From: Saccoglossus kowalevskii
Lineage: Eukaryota; Hemichordata; Enteropneusta; Harrimaniidae
Reading direction: 5' to 3'
Length of the DNA: 28,055 nucleotides
NCBI RefSeq assembly: GCF_000003605.2
Contig: NW_003133360.1
Location: 198,889 to 226,943 of the forward strand
The notes under the pieces are model-generated. The model was not told where the DNA came from, made no database searches, and saw only the letters and a list, made by a program, of their open reading frames with translations. A program made the translations under genes and the position numbers. This document shows positions 1-9,243 of this stretch, in pieces (within the stretch, counting starts at the first letter, position 1; each line of letters begins with the position of its first letter).

Positions 1-440
1 ACATGGTCGGGGACATGTATCCTAACATGTATGATCTATGTACTAAATTTGAATGAAAACTGACAAAGCATGTCCAAAATACGACATTTTCAAAAAACAA
101 GATGGCTACCAGTCGGCCATCTTTGATCCAATTGTGAAATAAATCATCATGGACATGTATCCTAACATGTATAATCTATGTACCAAGTTTGAATGAAAAC
201 TGACAAAGCATGTCCAAAATACAACATTTTCAAAAAACAAGATGGCTGCCAGTCGGCCATTTTGAATCAAATCGCTAAACCACTGCATGTGCATATGTCC
301 CACATAAAGTACTAGGCACATGCAAAGAATGAACGGAATCGGTCCAAGGGATTCTGAGATATGACTCCGGACGGACGCACGGACACACGGACGCACGAAT
401 TATAAGTCCCCGTTTTCGGACTTCGTCCGAACAGGGACTA
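1..440. repeat. Interspersed element, family 1 (Helentron/HINE-like), 3' part
   Basis: Two tandem degenerate units of about 137 bp (both containing GGACATGTATCCTAACATGT near 11 and 150, and AACAAGATGGCT near 98 and 237) are followed by a GGACGGACGCACGG tract at 367-397. A terminal hairpin at 405-439 has arms AGTCCC...GTCCGAA and GGGACT. Tandem core, then ACGG-type microsatellite, then 3' stem-loop is the layout described for non-autonomous Helentrons. The class assignment is inference. The 5' end lies outside the window. Confidence 0.6.
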
Positions 441-984
441 ATAAAATATTGCACCAACATTTTGACAGGAAGAGCACTGCCATGTGGGGACAACTAGGTA
501 ATGGCATGTATTGGAAAAGCTCTGCTCTAGTATATGAGATGATTCATTGTTTTTGATGTCTGAATCAAAGCTGTTGCACTGAACACTTTAAACAGATACA
601 ACTATAAAGACAATATTATTGAAGATAGACCATGAGAATTCAAACATAAAAATAGGAGTGACAAAATTACCACAATTTTTTGTGTCATATAATTATTGAT
701 TTTAATCTACTTTTTTTTTTTTTTCGCTATTAAGAAATATTGGAGTAAAACTGCCTGAAAGCTACAAAAATGAACTTTGTTGAAACAAGTAATTATCAGA
801 ATATGCTAATGACTGTAAACACCAAGGACATACAATTGTATCACTATATGTAACCAAGAAAAGAAGGTTTGACCTGTGTTTTAGCGACCACTGCAAACAA
901 CACAGCATAATATAAAACCGTAGTGTCAACATCAAAGCAATCTGATCAATCATTTCATATTGGTAGCCATGCAGAACAACATAC
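441..984. other. Unassigned sequence left of the last visible exon
   Basis: No exon, long open frame or repeat recognised. A poly-T run lies at about 711-724. I looked on the minus strand for the PARP C-terminal 'nEyivY' exon with the catalytic Glu and did not find it, so this is probably intron. Confidence 0.5.
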
Positions 985-1114
985 CTGATGGAGTTAACAA
1001 GTTGTGTTTACTATCTGGTCCATATTCACCCAAACCTTTGGTACTATTTGATCCCTTGGCTGCAGACTCCATGTAACAACAGTCTGTATACTCTTTCACT
1101 TTACCAAGTGCAAC
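985..1114 (-). CDS. PARP exon 35 of 35 visible: late catalytic domain
   Basis: Codes for residues 1807-1850, beginning VALGKVKEYTDCCY and ending KGLGEYGPDSKHNLLTPSG. This matches the PARP catalytic stretch around 'alG..yE' and 'kGlG...Pd'. Acceptor AG at 1116-1115; donor GTAT at 984-981. It starts in phase 0 and ends after one base of a codon. The next exon, expected to carry the catalytic Glu (E of H-Y-E), was not found between 1 and 984 and presumably lies left of the window. Confidence 0.88.
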
Positions 1115-1346
1115 CTACGAAATACAAAAAGAATTTAAAAGGCTATAGACCAACTGATATGTGATATCCTACAACCATGCATCTAAATACAATGAGTATG
1201 TGGAAGAACTGGTTAGTTTTAATCCCAGGTGTTTTTGCTCCCTTGTGTATTCCCAGTCCATTTATTACCAAATATGTGAAGTTTGGTAATAACTTGCCAC
1301 AGCAACGGCAGACATAGAACAAAGTGATCCTCATCTTTAACTATGT

Positions 1347-1792
1347 TACATGTTACATACCTGGTTATTATTTACATGGTTACATACCTGGTTATTATCA
1401 CATGGTTACATACCTGGTTATCATCACATGGTTACATACCTGGTTATTATCACATGGTTACAAACCTGGTTATTATCACATTGTTACATACCTGGTTATT
1501 CTTACATGGTTACATACCTGGTTATCATCACATGGTTACATACCTGGTTATTATCACATGGTTACAAACCTGGTTATTATCACATTGTTACATACCTGGT
1601 TATTCTTACATGGTTACATACCTGGTTATTATCACATGGTTACATACCTGGTTATTATCACATGGTTACATACCTGGTTATTATCACATGGTTACATACC
1701 TGGTTATTATCACATGGTTACATACCTGGTTATCATCACATGGTTACATACCTGGTTATTATCACATGGTTACATACTTGGTTATTATTACA
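1347..1792. repeat. 26-bp minisatellite, about 17 copies
   Basis: Unit CATGGTTACATACCTGGTTATTATCA-like, period 26 bp (starts at 1401 and 1427, for example). Variants 'ACAAACC' and 'CATTGTTA' recur together at 1453 and 1557, 104 bp (four units) apart, showing higher-order copying. The unit has no stop in any plus-strand frame, so all three frames stay open for about 460-500 bases; these frames are not genes. Lies in the intron between the catalytic exons at 985 and 1814. Confidence 0.95.
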
Positions 1793-1813
1793 GTTTTACG
1801 AGCTATAACTTAC

Positions 1814-1909
1814 CTCTGTTAACAACATAAATTTGCTTGATAAACTCTTTGATCCATATGAATGACAGTAAGCTTCACTTTTCTGGAAAGTATCTGAGGT
1901 ATAAATTCC
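1814..1909 (-). CDS. PARP exon 34: catalytic core with catalytic Tyr
   Basis: Residues 1775-1806, starting GIYTSDTFQKSEAYC and ending KFMLLTE. Tyr1777 aligns with PARP1 Tyr896 (second residue of H-Y-E) and Tyr1788 with PARP1 Tyr907, both NAD+-contacting in the family. PARP1 has 'GIYFAD' where this protein has 'GIYTSD'. Length 96 bp, phase 0 at both ends, so skipping it would delete the catalytic Tyr without a frameshift. Donor GAG|GTAAGT. Confidence 0.93.
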
Positions 1910-2127
1910 CTAAAAAGTAAAAAATAGTTAGAAGAAAAACAAGATCATAGCACACCTATTACAGCCTTGCTTTCATAAAAAATATTCAGTCAAATGAAAT
2001 TTCTCATGATCATGATTTGTAAAATTACCTATCAATATTAGGGTCTATGATTACTACCAAAGACTTGACAAATATAAAAATTGATATCAATGGAAAATAA
2101 ATAAATTGTATTCGGGCCGATAAATAT

Positions 2128-2276
2128 GACATATAGTAGATAATATTTGGTAATTGTCCAAAGTAACTATAAGCGATGGCTCTTCATCGGTAGCATAGAA
2201 GATAAAGATCAATTGCTCAAAAGTATATTGAATAGTTACTTTTAGTTACGATTACCAAATATTGTCTACTATATAT
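2128..2276. mobile_element. Small MITE-like inverted-repeat element
   Basis: Left arm near 2130-2156 reads ATATAGTAGATAATATTTGG; the right arm near 2250-2278 is its inverse complement, ATATAGTAGACAATATTTGG. The arms extend inward imperfectly to GTAACTAT. No coding sequence. Exact ends and target-site duplication are unclear in the AT-rich flanks. Confidence 0.65.
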
Positions 2277-2428
2277 TATACATATGGACATGCTAGCTGC
2301 AGTTTACATTACACAAGGGAATAATATCTATCTTTGAACCTCAATTGAAAGCTTAATGGATAAGATCATGCATGTAATAATTTATAATACATATCAAATA
2401 AAATATAAAATGAAGATACTAAATGTAC

Positions 2429-2619
2429 CTTTCCAAACATATATCCGGTAACTGGAGCCTCAGCTGGTGCCACTAACAGCCCTTTCATGAGTATGCTAAT
2501 AAGATTGGCAGGACTTGTACCATGCCAAAGTAACATGTGATTGTCAAGATCGCAGTTATTAAGTTTCTCTGCTTCACCTTGTCTTTGTAAAGTAAATATA
2601 CCCTGTACTCTGACTCTGC
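2429..2619 (-). CDS. PARP exon 33: start of catalytic domain with catalytic His
   Basis: Residues 1711-1774. Contains LLWHGTSPANLISILMKGL, where His1743 is the catalytic/NAD+-binding His (PARP1 His862). The donor-loop region APAEAPVTGYMFGK follows, close to PARP1. The preceding strand RVRVQGIFTLQRQGEAEK matches the usual 'V..I..v.r.GE' entry to the fold. Acceptor TTTGCAG|GC, donor AAG|GTACAT. Confidence 0.95.
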
Positions 2620-2744
2620 CTGCAAAGGAATACAAGATGGAATTCGCACATGATGAGTGCAATGGAATCATAAACAAACATATCAAAGAAAGCTTAGAAA
2701 GAACTCCCGTGTGCTGAGAGAGTATTAGAGACGCAGTAAAAATT

Positions 2745-3952
2745 AATTCAAAATTACTTGTACTTGAGATATTGATGGAAAAGCTGAAAACGAATTATGC
2801 AAATCAGGAAATTAAAATGAACAGAGTGTAAAACTAATAAGGTCTGCGCAATGTAACAGACCATCTATGTACCAAGTTTAATTGAAATGTGATCAGAACC
2901 AAACAATTATGAATTATTATGCTAATTAGGGAACAGATATATGAACAGATTTTAACCTAAAACTGGTCATATTTGTACATTGTCCTAGAGCATCTATGTA
3001 CAAAGTTTCATTGAAATGTGATGATTAGTACTTGAGATATCAGTGTGAAAGTTGAAAATTCATCAATTATGCAAATAAGGTGATTAATATGCACAATTAT
3101 TTACCCAAAAACTAATCAGATCTCTGCATAGTCCTATGTAACAAGTTTTATTGAAATGTCTTGATTAGTACTTGAGACATACATACGAAAATTAACTAAT
3201 TATGCAAATTAGGTTATTAATATGCACAAATATTCATCCTAAAACAATCAATCTCTGCAGAGTGCTTGAGTATCTATGTACCATGTTTCAATGAAATGTA
3301 ATGCTTAGTACTTGAAAATTAATCTATTATGCAAATTAGGTAATTAATATGTACTAATATTACCCTAAAAACTACTAGGTCTGTGGAGTGTCCTATGACA
3401 TCTAGGTACGAAGTTTCATTAAAATGTGATGATTAGTAGTTGAGATATCAGTGGAAAAGCAAAAAATTTACGAATCATTATGCAAATTAGGTAATTAATA
3501 TGCACAGATTTTCACCCAAAACTAATCAAACACTGGCATTAGTTCAGAGCATCAATGAACCAAGTTTCATCAAAATCCAATGAGTGCTTTTTTAGATATC
3601 AGTGGAACAGGCACAGAACAGGTAAAAATTAGCTAAGTATCATGCAAATTAGGTAATCAGTATGCAAAGATTTTTACTAAAAACTAATCAAATCTGCGCA
3701 TAAGTTCAGATCATATATGTACCAAGTTTCATCAAAATTCAATAAGTGGTTGTTTAGATATCAGTGGTTTAGATATCAGTGGAACAGTCATGGAACAGCT
3801 AAAAATGAGCTAATTATCATGCAAATTAGGTAATTAATATGCACAGATTTTTACTAAAAACCTAATCAAATCTGCGCATTGGTCCAGAGCATCTATGCAC
3901 CAAGTTTCATCAAAAACCGATGCATGGTTCTTGAGATATCAGTGGAACAGAC

Positions 3953-4014
<62 letters not shown>
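2745..4014. repeat. Interspersed tandem-unit element, family 2, ending in a (CA)n tract
   Basis: At least eight degenerate units carry 'ATGCAAATTAGGT' (positions 2797, 2919, 3069, 3202, 3329, 3480, 3642, 3819), 'ACCAAGTTTCAT' and 'TTGAGATATCAGTGGAA'. The array ends in CAGACGGACACAC and a (CA)n microsatellite at about 3954-4013. General layout resembles families 1 and 3, but no terminal hairpin was recognised. Left edge uncertain. Open frames across the CA tract are spurious. Confidence 0.7.
3953..4014. repeat. (CA)n microsatellite, about 30 dinucleotides
   Basis: Uninterrupted CA/AC run directly after CAGACGGA at the end of the family 2 element. Likely length-polymorphic. Confidence 0.97.
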
Positions 4015-4016
<2 letters not shown>

Positions 4017-4195
4017 AATGAATGTACAATGGATGTCTTCCTCTTTGGAAAATATGCGCCACATAAAACACCTGGTCTCAGCTACAATGTAGTGCAAGTC
4101 GAAAATATAAGCTTGTCAATGAACAAAAACAATAGTTCAGACATGAATCTTGTAAAATATTGTTGTCACTCACTAAATTATGACTATAATCAGAA

Positions 4196-5052
4196 AACAA
4201 GCAGCCTCTCGGCTGAGATAGCTCCGCTGTTAGCAATGCACATTTCAATTAAAGAACAGAAGATATCATTAGAAAATGAACAATATGCATAGTATCAATG
4301 CAATGGGACTTGCTGTTTTCAACAAGAATTCAAAAATATAATTTTTCACCATAAATGATTGTGGTTTTTAACAAGAAGAAAATATCACTTTTTACCAAAA
4401 ATGACAAAAATATTCACCAAAATTAGAGAATTAAAGATATCATTACAAAATGAATAAATCTGGGAGAGGTCCACATGTAGTACCTATATATTTAATATCA
4501 AAGCAATTGGACTTGTGGTTTTTAGCAAGAAGTTGAAAATATCACTTTTTACCAAAAATGACAAAAATATTCATTAAAATTAGAGAACTAAAGATATCAT
4601 TACAAAATGAACAAATCTGAGTGAGATCCACATGTAGTACCTATATATGTAATATCAAAGCAATTGGACTTTTTACCAAAAATGACAAAAATATTCACCA
4701 AAATTAGAGAACTAAAGATATCATTACAAAATGAACAAATCTGAGAGACATCCACATGTAGTAGCTATATATGTAATATCAAAGCAATTGGACTTGCGGT
4801 TTTTAACAAGAAGTCGAAAATATCACTTTTTACCAAAAATTACAAAAATATTCACCAAAATTAGAGAATTGAAAATATGATCATGAAATGAACAAATCTG
4901 AGAGAGGTCTACCCAAGGTACATATACACCAAGTATCAAAGCATTCAGGCTTGTAGTTTTCAAGAAGAAGTCGAAAAAGTAAAACATAGACATGGACGAC
5001 GGACAATCACTCATATGATAAGCTCCGCTCGACAAAGTCGACAGCGGAGCTA
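4196..5052. repeat. Interspersed element, family 3 (Helentron/HINE-like), copy A
   Basis: Begins AACAAGCAGCCTCTCGG. A 5' subterminal motif TAGCTCCGCTGT (4219-4230) is the exact inverse complement of ACAGCGGAGCTA at the 3' end (5041-5052). The core is units of about 158 bp (ATCACTTTTTACCAAAAATGA near 4385 and 4543, and again near 4826), one shortened. The 3' end has GGACGACGGAC, then a hairpin at 5021-5051 with CGAC-AAA-GTCG at its tip. Confidence 0.72.
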
Positions 5053-5311
5053 AAGATGTGAAATAATGTAATTAGAAGAGTACTTCCGGTAGTAAAGGGT
5101 CACAATGACCTGCATTATATGTCTGTCAATATAATCACTGCACAGTATTCCTTATAATAGTCTAGCACCCTCATAGTTTTCTGTGGGAGAGGCGTTTTAA
5201 ATGAACTCAGAAAGAGGCTCCTGGGAGAAGCCCTGTTTTTGTTGCATACTCAGACATAGGAAATAGCATTATAGTGTTCACATTGAAATGATTAGCTCAC
5301 ATAACACTCAC

Positions 5312-5425
5312 CTGAACATGTATTCTGAATATATTTTAAAATATGTTGGGCCTCTAAACTGTGTTTATCAAGCACCTTCATTTGGCAGTCAGTACTTCTA
5401 TATACATAATCTAAAGGATTTATTT
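5312..5425 (-). CDS. PARP exon 32: link from regulatory to catalytic domain
   Basis: Residues 1673-1711: starts EINPLDYVYRSTDCQMKVLD and ends HILKYIQNTCSG. In PARPs the 'nPlD..Y..L.c....ld' segment joins the helical regulatory domain to the ART fold. Acceptor TTTCAG|AA; donor G|GTGAGT. The exon begins with two bases completing the Glu codon started in the previous exon. Confidence 0.92.
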
Positions 5426-5658
5426 CTGAAAGATAAAAATAACAGATTTGACAACTAGCACTTCAACCTCGTACAAATATTTGGCCAATGCTGTTTTTAT
5501 TGTAGGATGATCATCAGAGATAGCAATGTTAAAGGGCTGTGGTTGTGTTTGAATTTCATGTAAATAAACAATGTATTTTACATGTGTTGTATACGTCGCT
5601 ATGAGTCCCATATCGAACTGAACATTGCACAACAACCATCGCCCTTCAATTTTATTAC

Positions 5659-5836
5659 CTTTTGCTTTCAGCTGTGCACCAAGCAATACCCGGCTTGCAA
5701 CTTCAAGGTCAAGTAAATTATTAATTTTATTGACTTCTGCTTTTAATGCATCTGGTTCATTTAATGGTGTTAACTCTTCGTAGACGTAATTGGCCGAGGG
5801 TACCAGCTGAAAATATTCACTACTCAGATCAGCCAC
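5659..5836 (-). CDS. PARP exon 31: PARP regulatory (helical) domain, second half
   Basis: Residues 1614-1673: VADLSSEYFQLVPSANY, then NKINNLLDLEVASRVLLGAQ. This is the PARP regulatory-domain signature ('L...fy..iP' and 'l..LlDle.a..ll'). Translation stays open past 5659 into the intron, but splicing at AAAG|GTAATA restores the family sequence LKAK-EINPLDY with the next exon, so that donor was chosen. Confidence 0.95.
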
Positions 5837-6031
5837 CTGGAAGGATAAGACATGAGTCATGTCAGTCATACTGCATCAAATGAAATGTAATCACACAGGG
5901 AGTAACTTTATACAAGTAATACAAAGAAAGCAATTATAATAACTTGTGAAAACTTTTCACTGAATCAATTGTGTTTCTGTGATTAATATGGTTGATTATA
6001 AAAGAAATAAGTCATTATAAGCAAAACTTAC

Positions 6032-6110
6032 TTTTTCCATAGTTTCTTGGTATTGATGTAGATCAGGAAAACCTTCATCTTGTTGCTTTTCAACTTCATC
6101 AACTAATGGC
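6032..6110 (-). CDS. PARP exon 30: regulatory domain helix
   Basis: Residues 1587-1613: PLVDEVEKQQDEGF and ending HQYQETMEK. A short exon between two PRD exons; frame and borders (ATTTTAG|GCC, AAA|GTAAGT) fit both neighbours. It corresponds to the variable helix between 'il' and 'ia.lsn.fy' in PARP regulatory domains. Confidence 0.9.
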
Positions 6111-6182
6111 CTAAAATGCCATAATGAATAATTAATTAATCCATCCACTGACCTCACCATCCAATGACTGATTGTGATTGAA

Positions 6183-6310
6183 TACTGTGAAATACTATTT
6201 TATGTGGATTTTATTTTCACTGTTTTTTGACGTGTTGAATGGAAAATACAGGAAAAAAAGTATATTTGCTGGATTTTATTTTCACTGAATCATTCCTTCA
6301 GGGAAAATAG
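6183..6310. repeat. Short dispersed AT-rich repeat
   Basis: Two direct copies of TGGATTTTATTTTCACTG (near 6209 and 6280), with a related GGATTTTATTTTAACTG near 12284. Probably an eroded short element; no ends recognised. The rest of this intron (6111-6577) shows nothing else. Confidence 0.35.
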
Positions 6311-6577
6311 CGTAAATTAAATTCCAAGCGAGGACTAAGTTCTTGCTTTCAGCTTGTGCGGGCTGAGTACAGAGTTGTCCCACAGTGTGCCCCTCTTTTT
6401 GCCAAAATAAATTACGTTTTATCATTTACATTGTTGTGTGGTGTCATAAAAGTAATTTACAGTAATAATTATTTTCTCCACTGACCTCTCCATCCAATAT
6501 CATAATGATTGTTTCCCCACCAACCTCTAAACCCAATATCACCAATGTATGTGATTTCTGACAATTCAGTTTCTTAC

Positions 6578-6699
6578 CTTATTCGATTTAAAATTTCTCT
6601 AGCTTGTTCCAGCACATCTCTGGGAATCCTTCCAAATGGCATATATGAGGTGTTCACATTAGTATTCCTCAATGCTGCTTTTAACATACTAAAACTGGT
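6578..6699 (-). CDS. PARP exon 29: regulatory domain, first helices
   Basis: Residues 1547-1587: TSFSMLKAALRNTNVNTSYM then PFGRIPRDVLEQAREILNRI. The 'mPlGkls..qi..g..iL..i' motif of PARP regulatory domains is recognisable as MPFGRIPRDVLEQAREIL. Acceptor TTTACAG|ACC; donor AAG|GTAAGA. An open frame on the opposite strand here is a shadow. Confidence 0.93.
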
Positions 6700-6837
6700 C
6701 TGTAAAAGTCACATTAATATTATAAATTTAAATTAACTTCATACTTTCATTGCTCATTGAAAATAATATGCAAATTTGCTAATTAACATACACAGATTTT
6801 ATTCAGCCAACAACAAATCAAAGTTTTATTGACAGAC

Positions 6838-7010
6838 AGACTGTGTGAACTCAAAGACTGTATTTTGAGCCTTCACACACATGACATTGTGATAGACCAA
6901 TGGACAGACTGTATTTTGAGCCTTCACACACATGACATTGTGATAGACCAATGGACAGACTGTGTGAACTCAAAGACTGTATTTTGAGCCTTCACACACA
7001 TGACATTGAC
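6838..7010. repeat. Short direct-repeat cluster next to a splice donor
   Basis: The motif AGACTGTATTTTGAGCC with ACACACATGACATTG occurs three times (starts near 6855, 6906 and 6974), with AGACTGTGTGAACTCAA before the first and third. The last copy ends four bases short of the donor of the exon at 7015-7162. Confidence 0.85.
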
Positions 7011-7014
7011 TTAC

Positions 7015-7162
7015 CAATTGTTCATATACATCTTTCACATCGTCTGGAAGTTTAGAAGGAATGTCCGATTTTAAATTAATATCCAACTCTGTTAATGTCT
7101 TCTTTTGAATTCTCCTCCTCTCAGACTTCACTAAAGAGTACTTCTTCGGTTTCTTCTCAAAA
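7015..7162 (-). CDS. PARP exon 28: basic linker into regulatory domain
   Basis: Residues 1497-1546. Starts with a basic stretch FEKKPKKYSLVKSERRRIQ, then LPDDVKDVYEQL, the first helix of the regulatory domain ('l...v..li..if'). The basic segment could act as a nuclear localisation signal (inference). A 51/68-bp direct-repeat cluster ends right at its donor CAATTG|GTAAGT. Confidence 0.9.
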
Positions 7163-7180
7163 CTATGAAAAGCAAAAAAC

Positions 7181-7393
7181 AACATGAAATTAACAAGCTT
7201 TTAACTTAATGTCTCTTGAATTAGTAATTGGGCCATACTAAATAAAAGATTTGTTTGAAATTTAAAATTCATGCGTAATAGCATGAAAACAACATGAAAT
7301 TAACAAGCTTTTAACTTAATGTCTCTTGAATTAGTAATTGGGCCATACTAAATAAAAGATTTGTTTGAAATTTAAAATTCATGCGTAATAGCT
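7181..7393. repeat. 110-bp exact tandem duplication
   Basis: The sequence starting AACATGAAATTAACAAGCTT at 7181 is repeated at 7291 and stays identical through ATGCGTAATAGC (7271 and 7381). It lies in the intron beside the exon at 7015-7162. Near-perfect identity suggests a recent event (or an assembly artefact). Confidence 0.92.
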
Positions 7394-7536
7394 GTCAAAA
7401 TATGTGGCCTGTATTTTAGAGAAGTTTCTTATATTTTTGTTTACATGATTGGACACGGCAAACACACAGTGAAAGGTTGATATTATTCATACTAAGCTAG
7501 AAAAACAGAATTATCTTTTCCAATGACCAGCTTTAC

Positions 7537-7706
7537 CTTGAGACTTGAGACCAGAGATTTCCAGTCTTGGATTTGAAAATTTTACAAAATTCTCTAATCC
7601 CGTCTTCTGTTTTTTGAAAAGGAGTTCGTTGAAAGTTGCCTTCGTCACCTATGCGACCCCACCGTGTGAAGAGCACATATATTTCTTTGCCTTTCTGATG
7701 TATTAA
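7537..7706 (-). CDS. PARP exon 27: WGR domain, main part
   Basis: Residues 1441-1497: LIHQKGKEIYVLFTRWGRIG then GNFQRTPFQKTEDGIREFCK and FKSKTGNLWSQVS. WGR at 1456-1458, followed by the family pattern G-x-x-G and 'F..KT.N.W'. WGR domains occur in PARP1/2/3, where they read DNA breaks and signal to the helical domain. Acceptor TTTGTAG|TTA; donor AG|GTAAAG. Confidence 0.96.
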
Positions 7707-7928
7707 CTACAAAACACAAAAAATATGTTTTGTGAAATGTGACTTTATATCATCACTTACCAAAAGTATAGAAAGTCTGCATTGTAAGAAACAGACATTG
7801 TCAACTCAATACATAGCTTTATTTCTTTCTGTTCTTGACAATGACACACCATGACAACATGTCTGTTTCAACAGAATATCTGTTTTCAATCACAGTTTAG
7901 TTACATTGGTGCACAATGTTCAACTAAC

Positions 7929-8034
7929 CTGCATTTTATAAAAGTTGTTCATTCCCCATTTACCATAGTTAACATCTACTTTGGTAAGTAGTACATCATA
8001 AGGTATACCCTGAGACTTGTCTACTAACACCTCA
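7929..8034 (-). CDS. PARP exon 26: WGR domain, N-terminal strand
   Basis: Residues 1405-1440: VLVDKSQGIPYDVLLTKVDV then NYGKWGMNNFYKMQ. WGR domains usually begin with 'vy...L...d...n.NKFYklQll'; here NNFYKMQ joins directly to LIHQKG of the next exon. Borders ATTTCAG|T and CAG|GTTAGT. Confidence 0.94.
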
Positions 8035-8408
8035 CTGAAATAAAAATAATAATATTAGTTTCACCACCGACTCACCAACCTCATGTTCGACTAGTACATG
8101 TATGTTGTGCGTACTTTATCTTCATACGTGATTTTGAAATGGACAGCACAGATGTTACATGTCAGTGTTACAGAGCATCTACTTTGTCCCTTTATATTAT
8201 TTTTTTACATGCTACATCCCCACTAACTTGACGTCATTTGATAGCAAGATTCTGTCTCGTAGGCAGAATGTAATCATTTTTGTTTCCCTCTGCTAAATAG
8301 ATATATGAAGACAAGATTTGACCATGCAATCTCCCAGATGCTTGGTGGACATCCAAACCTTCAAACCACACACATCAATTTCATTCCCTTATTATGTAAA
8401 TAACCTAC
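8035..8408. other. Intron without recognised content
   Basis: Between the first WGR exon and the charged-linker exon. AT-rich; no repeat, open frame or RNA recognised. Confidence 0.5.
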
Positions 8409-8680
8409 CCATTGTTCTGAAGTTCTGATAACTTGTCAATTTCAGCCATTGGAACTTTCTTTGTTGTTGGTTTTTTCACAGTCTCTTCTGCATTATCATT
8501 CTTATCGCCGCTTTCATCAGTTTTTTCTTCTTTCTCTTTGGTCTCTTCCACTTCCATCTCAGTGGTTTCCGCTTCAGTGTATTCTTTAATCATCTGTTGG
8601 GCATCTTCACGAAAATCTGGCATCTCCGTATCCCATTTGATGCCATCATTGCAGCTCTCTACCACTACCGATGGTTTGAC
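8409..8680 (-). CDS. PARP exon 25: charged linker between ankyrin region and WGR
   Basis: Residues 1315-1405. Starts VKPSVVVESCNDGIKWDTEM, followed by a long Glu/Lys/Thr-rich low-complexity stretch (for example EAETTEMEVEETKEKEEK) and ends DKLSELQNNG. Probably disordered. No domain recognised. Donor AATGG|GTAGGT was chosen over the shift by one base because it keeps frame into the WGR exon. The opposite-strand Ser-rich open frame here is a shadow. Confidence 0.9.
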
Positions 8681-9243
8681 CTGTCAAATAATAACACAGA
8701 ATACCATGATTAGAAAAGCACATCACAACTAATGCTATATAACACAGTATAAACATTGCCAACAAATTTACAGTAATTCAAAATTTTTAATCATCAACAT
8801 TATTATGGACATTATTTTTATGCATTTTTCTATAATTTTTTTGTTAATTTTTAACAAACTTCCATTAGCTACATGCCCCGAACTGCATTTTGGAAAACAA
8901 ATCAAAAATTACATACCGGTAGATTTATTTTGTGGAATGTGACAAAGTTAGTTGATGTTTAAAGTGTTTAACAGAATACTGTAAATGTATTAATTATTAA
9001 CTGGGTTTCACAAATAAAATTCGCTCAATTTAATTCACATAAAAATATATAAAAAAAAAACTCATTGTTTTATTGCTGGAAAATTTGTTAACTTAATACC
9101 AAGTGAATATGATAAAAAAATTAAAATAGTGAGATTAAATATCAGTGAAAATAAATGGTTTTACAGTAGGTGGGTGATAGGTAGAATCAGGTTTCATCAC
9201 AGTACAGAAAAACCTACAAGTTCTAGGAAGAACTTTCTATTAA

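Noticed and set aside
441-984. Search for the PARP C-terminal exon with the catalytic Glu
   Set aside because: No minus-strand match to the 'nEyivY' motif with splice borders found; the exon is assumed to lie outside the window.
1324-1830. Three overlapping plus-strand open frames of 150-170 residues
   Set aside because: All are readings of the 26-bp minisatellite, which lacks stops in every frame; no family resemblance.
3879-4292. Plus-strand frame with a long Thr-His repeat
   Set aside because: Produced by the (CA)n microsatellite and repeat-element sequence.
5021-5052. Rho-independent-type terminator hairpin
   Set aside because: The hairpin is part of a dispersed element family with matching 5' motif and no T run; the genome is eukaryotic.
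8433-8732. Ser-rich plus-strand frame
   Set aside because: Antisense shadow of the Glu-rich linker exon 8409-8680, which fits the PARP reading frame.
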